Part shown: piece after piece, positions 7,560-9,798 of the stretch
Numbering within the stretch: position 1 is the first letter of the stretch
Layout: each line of letters starts with the position of its first letter
Origin: Candidatus Thorarchaeota archaeon
GTDB taxonomy: Archaea > Asgardarchaeota > Thorarchaeia > Thorarchaeales > Thorarchaeaceae
NCBI GenBank assembly: GCA_029856425.1
Contig: JAHQWZ010000053.1
Coordinates: 1 to 9,798, forward strand
Reading direction: 5' to 3'
Length of the DNA stretch: 9,798 nt
Made by a program: the position numbers and the translations under genes
The notes under the pieces: model-generated
The model's database searches: none
Told to the model about the DNA's origin: nothing
Seen by the model: only the letters and a program-made list of their open reading frames with translations

Positions 7560-7664
7560 AAACTTAAAGGGGAGGGGGAAAGTCGAAGAAACTCTTAAAG
7601 CATACACAATCAACAAACGCTAAAGGGAATCTGCAGACTGACCAGTGCTTGCGGAGCTGAAAAA
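7560..7664 (+). promoter_or_regulatory. Intergenic region upstream of the TIM-barrel gene
   Basis: This 105-base gap follows the polymerase stop. It contains a purine-rich stretch GGGGAGGGGG at 7569-7578, an AT-rich CTCTTAAAG near 7592-7600 that could act as a TATA element, and the Shine-Dalgarno GGAG at 7653-7656. The gap suggests the downstream gene has its own promoter. No stem-loop or oligo-T terminator was found. Confidence 0.25.
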
Positions 7665-8696
7665 ATGTCAAACTTCAGGGAATTCTTCATGCAGAAACTC
7701 CTCCTTCTGTTGAAACCATCCGACATCGACATGTCTGCAAAGGACTTTGTTTCCACCTATGCCTCATACATGGATTCTATCGGCATCGTTGGTAAAGGCC
7801 CAACTGGCCATGTTATCTACCCAAGTAGAACTGCACCGGTCGACAAAGAACATACTCAGCTCTTTGAGGACCTCGTAAGCTTGACGAGTACCCTGGATAT
7901 TTATACTGCAGCCAGCATGGACTTCTATACTGATGCATGGTTTGCCAAGGACCCCAAGTATCATACTGTTTCTCCACGAGGGGAGGCAATGCCTCACCAG
8001 ATTTGTCCCAACAGAGAGGAGTTCTGGCAGTATGGTGCAGAGATAGTTGGCGAACTCGCCGCCTACCCAATTGATGAGATTCTGCTCTTTGGTGCCGGTT
8101 TCATCCGCGATCACTTCTGCTTCTGCGAACGGTGCAGGAAGGAATTTGCACCGATGGTTGACCAGGAACCCAATCGACTCTCGTATGATTATATCATCGA
8201 GAATCCCAACCATCATGCCAAATGGCACGAATGGCGGTCAGGCAAGGTAAGCGAGGGTTTGAGACATCTACAGGAGGCTGCACGAGATGCAGATGACAAG
8301 GTTGCAAGAGAGAACCCTCTCAGGATTTCTGTCGAGGTCCTTCTAGATCCAGTTACCGGCTTCTCAGAGGGCGGCAAAGGACAGTATGGATATGATTACT
8401 CCAGCATCCTAGAAATTACTGGCAACGTCATGATTAACATGTATCCCTGGAGCCCCATACTGCCATCAAAGGGCTCGAATGAATATAACGAGCTTATCGA
8501 GTCTCTCTATTATACAAGTGAATTTCAACGTCGTGGCGGGACGGCATCCCTCTTCCGTTGGGGTGTGACTACTACGGAGCAACTGCGAGAGCTGAAAGAG
8601 ATAGGCAAGGATGCTGGCATTGACCGAATTGTGGCAACCTTCGGCTACCCAAGTGACTATTCCACCCGTCGTGAGAGCGCAATTGGTAACTACTAG
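7665..8696 (+). CDS. TIM-barrel glycoside-hydrolase-like protein (CxCxxC)
   Basis: This 343-residue protein has the alternating strand/helix layout of a TIM barrel and resembles hypothetical glycoside hydrolases of the GHL type. Strands include LDIYTAASMDFY (77-88), PIDEILLFGAGFI (135-147), LRISVEVLLDP (219-229) and NVMINMYPW (254-262). After the fourth comes FCFCERCRKEF (151-161), the Cys-x-Cys-x2-Cys-x3-Phe motif seen in several such families (C152, C154, C157), then WHEWRSGKVSEGLRHL (187-202), matching the usual W-x2-[FW]-R helix. Candidate acidic catalytic residues include D137, E138, E224 and D228; which act, if any, cannot be decided. There is no signal peptide or membrane anchor (the Leu run at 12-16 is too short), so it looks cytoplasmic. 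Substrate unknown. The ATG at 7665 has GGAG 8 bases upstream. The gene ends 7 bases from the convergent zinc-ribbon gene. Confidence 0.65.
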   Translation: MSNFREFFMQKLLLLLKPSDIDMSAKDFVSTYASYMDSIGIVGKGPTGHVIYPSRTAPVDKEHTQLFEDLVSLTSTLDIYTAASMDFYTDAWFAKDPKYHTVSPRGEAMPHQICPNREEFWQYGAEIVGELAAYPIDEILLFGAGFIRDHFCFCERCRKEFAPMVDQEPNRLSYDYIIENPNHHAKWHEWRSGKVSEGLRHLQEAARDADDKVARENPLRISVEVLLDPVTGFSEGGKGQYGYDYSSILEITGNVMINMYPWSPILPSKGSNEYNELIESLYYTSEFQRRGGTASLFRWGVTTTEQLRELKEIGKDAGIDRIVATFGYPSDYSTRRESAIGNY

Positions 8697-8703
8697 CTCA
8701 TTT

Positions 8704-9564
8704 CTATTGAGGTACACCACACCATGGGCATACCTTTGTACCAGCTCTGAAGGTTCTTCCGCATGAGAAACAGAACGTTCTATCTTCTCGATGGTCTGAG
8801 GTTTCAAGGAAGGGACTGAGTTCTCCTTGAGCAAACAACGAGCCAACACCTTCCACATTGTTTCCCGAGCGAATGCTGCAAGCAGAGCCTGTTGATTCAC
8901 CGTCATCTCCAAATAGTCCACTCAGATCCGCGTACGAATCGGTCTTTTCAGGCTCAGCAAAAGATGAGGCGGTCTCTATTGGTGTTGCAGAAACGTCATG
9001 ACGGCTCCATGGACTTGACTCTTGTTCAGGATAACTTCTTGGCGGCAGAGTTCGTTCGAGCGAATCGAAATCTCTTCTATAGTCATCAGAGCCATATCCT
9101 CTATCAACGGCCGGGCGGTTTGCCAAGCTCGTTGCATAGCTATCGCATTCCCCTCGAGGTCCTCTCTCGGTGTAACCCCGCTCAGACTCGATGAATCTAA
9201 TATGCGAATCATCCTTCAACCGATCATAATCATCCGCTGTTAATCCAAGCATTTCCAATGCTCTATCTCTTTCAGCACATCTCTTTGACAACGGGCAACA
9301 GTAAGCAAGACTGCCATGACACAACGATGCCATTGCTCGGTCTTGGCGTGACTTGAATATTGGAGTGATTCTTCTACTCCCAAGGACAAGTGAATCACCT
9401 ACAGCTCTCATTTCAGAATAGCCGCTTTGTGCAAGTGCCTCGACAATCTCTCGAGCAGGGTATGCACGCCCTTCGATGATTACGTGCCCCTCAGTTTTAT
9501 CAAGACGCACAGCCCGTTCCGTGCTCTTGTTCCCGTCATAGCTAGAATATCTCGTGTCTGCCAC
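8704..9564 (-). CDS. Cys-cluster and zinc-ribbon protein, function unknown
   Basis: I do not recognise this 286-residue protein as a named family. Residues about 25-75 form a small alpha/beta module (VIIEGRAYPAREIVEAL, then a strand pair to RRITPIF). It is followed by a Cys cluster, CHGSLAYCCPLSKRC (C82, C89, C90, C96), and a helix RALEMLGLTADDYDRLKD (101-118), suggestive of a zinc- or Fe-S-binding module. Residues about 128-260 are low-complexity, rich in Ser, Asp, Glu, Arg and Gly, and likely disordered. The C terminus is a clear zinc ribbon, CFSC-x10-CPWC (C265, C268, C279, C282). No membrane segment is seen. The zinc ribbon in frame at the end supports this frame over the antisense ones. 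The GTG start at 9564 is only the first in-frame start after a TGA; it lacks a well-placed Shine-Dalgarno, whereas an out-of-frame ATG at 9590 has a good one, so the true N terminus is uncertain. Confidence 0.7.
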   Translation of the reverse strand: MADTRYSSYDGNKSTERAVRLDKTEGHVIIEGRAYPAREIVEALAQSGYSEMRAVGDSLVLGSRRITPIFKSRQDRAMASLCHGSLAYCCPLSKRCAERDRALEMLGLTADDYDRLKDDSHIRFIESERGYTERGPRGECDSYATSLANRPAVDRGYGSDDYRRDFDSLERTLPPRSYPEQESSPWSRHDVSATPIETASSFAEPEKTDSYADLSGLFGDDGESTGSACSIRSGNNVEGVGSLFAQGELSPFLETSDHREDRTFCFSCGRTFRAGTKVCPWCGVPQ

Positions 9565-9599
9565 CTCTCAGATTTCTGACTAGATGTCATACGGCTATG

Positions 9600-9605
9600 C
9601 CCTCC
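9600..9605 (-). promoter_or_regulatory. Shine-Dalgarno serving an ATG at 9590 (minus strand)
   Basis: The minus strand reads GGAGGG here, 9 bases before an ATG at 9590-9588. That ATG is 26 bases upstream of the GTG start of the zinc-ribbon gene and so is in a different frame; it opens only 36 codons (MTSSQKSERW...). The placement suggests that this is the real translation start of the downstream protein, with a one-base error or shift between 9588 and 9564, or that there is a short leader peptide. Confidence 0.4.
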
Positions 9606-9648
9606 GAGCAATACAGGTGTATGTATTATCTGGGTCTGACGCGGGATA

Positions 9649-9659
9649 GTTATATACCA
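9649..9659. promoter_or_regulatory. Near-symmetric TATA element in a divergent intergenic region
   Basis: GTTATATACC on the plus strand reads GGTATATAAC on the minus strand, so both strands carry a good archaeal TATA-like element. For the plus-strand gene starting at 9707, a transcription start near 9680 would give a leader of about 27 bases including GGAGG at 9692-9696. For the minus-strand gene, a start near 9628 would give about 38 bases to the ATG at 9590. A second AT-rich stretch on the minus strand, GATAATACATAC (9621-9632), is an alternative for that gene. Confidence 0.45.
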
Positions 9660-9706
9660 GCATTGAATCAACATCAGTTAGAGGCTCTTGCGGAGGAAAA
9701 AGAGAG

Positions 9707-9798
9707 ATGGGTTGCAAAGCTGAAGGCGCGGCACAGGGTTACACAATTCTAGGTGGACTTGTTCTTCTCATATATGCCATATTTCGAATATATGCAGC
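9707..9798 (+). CDS. Putative small membrane protein, 3' partial
   Basis: An ATG at 9707 is preceded by GGAGG (9692-9696) with 10-base spacing and opens a frame that runs off the right edge. The 30 visible whole codons encode a short polar start (MGCKAEGAAQGYT) followed by a hydrophobic stretch ILGGLVLLIYAIF with Arg after it, which looks like a first transmembrane helix. The Shine-Dalgarno, the upstream TATA-like element at 9649-9659 and the membrane-like composition together support a real gene. Nothing more can be said about its family or function. Confidence 0.5.
   Translation, partial: MGCKAEGAAQGYTILGGLVLLIYAIFRIYA

Noticed and set aside
7764..8228. Minus-strand open frame antisense to the TIM-barrel gene
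   Set aside because: There is no motif or ribosome site; the plus-strand frame has barrel strands, the Cys motif and a well-placed Shine-Dalgarno.
8466..8921. Minus-strand open frame of about 151 codons spanning the 8696/8704 junction
   Set aside because: It overlaps the 3' ends of two better-supported genes, and the competing minus-strand frame contains a clear zinc ribbon just before its stop.
1..9798. CRISPR array, insertion sequence or attachment site
   Set aside because: No regularly spaced repeats, transposase or integrase motifs, terminal inverted repeats or direct repeats were seen by eye.

Overview
This window looks archaeal. It encodes a family B DNA polymerase of the crenarchaeal/TACK-like PolB1 type, with candidate PCNA-binding motifs at both termini. 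Intergenic regions hold TATA-like elements about 25-40 bases from starts, several starts are GTG or TTG, and purine-rich Shine-Dalgarno sequences are common. Base composition is roughly 45% GC and genes are closely packed. An Asgard or TACK-lineage archaeon fits best, but no rRNA or ribosomal protein is present to settle this.

Layout: (1) 1-2468 (+) carries two tandem, paralogous multi-pass membrane proteins of GT-C glycosyltransferase type, the first cut by the window edge. (2) 2458-3630 (-) is a TTG-started protein with an N-terminal GldG/IFT52-like (GIFT) domain and a long coiled-coil tail, convergent with and overlapping the second membrane protein by 11 bases. (3) 3783-4217 (+) is a HIT-family nucleotide-binding protein, tail to tail with a PPC/DUF296 protein at 4223-4660 (-). 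(4) 4752-7559 (+) is the 935-residue polymerase, with intact polymerase motifs, a Cys/His cluster between motifs A and B, and an altered Exo II motif. (5) 7665-8696 (+) is a TIM-barrel glycoside-hydrolase-like protein with a Cys-x-Cys-x2-Cys motif. (6) 8704-9564 (-) is a protein with an N-terminal Cys cluster, a disordered middle and a C-terminal zinc ribbon; its 5' end looks frameshifted or mis-started. (7) 9707 to the right edge (+) is the start of a small membrane protein, divergent from (6) across a near-symmetric TATA element.

The genes do not form one pathway. The only clear operon is the GT-C pair, probably cell-surface or lipid-linked glycan assembly. The polymerase is the replication component, and HIT, PPC, GIFT and zinc-ribbon proteins are separate units in alternating orientation. 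All three convergent junctions are very tight (11-base overlap, 5-base gap, 7-base gap), while the divergent junctions hold the promoters. No RNA gene, CRISPR array, mobile element or long repeat was seen. The most interesting items are the GIFT/coiled-coil protein, the twin PIP-like motifs and Exo II substitution of the polymerase, and the two-Cys-cluster protein with its unresolved start.
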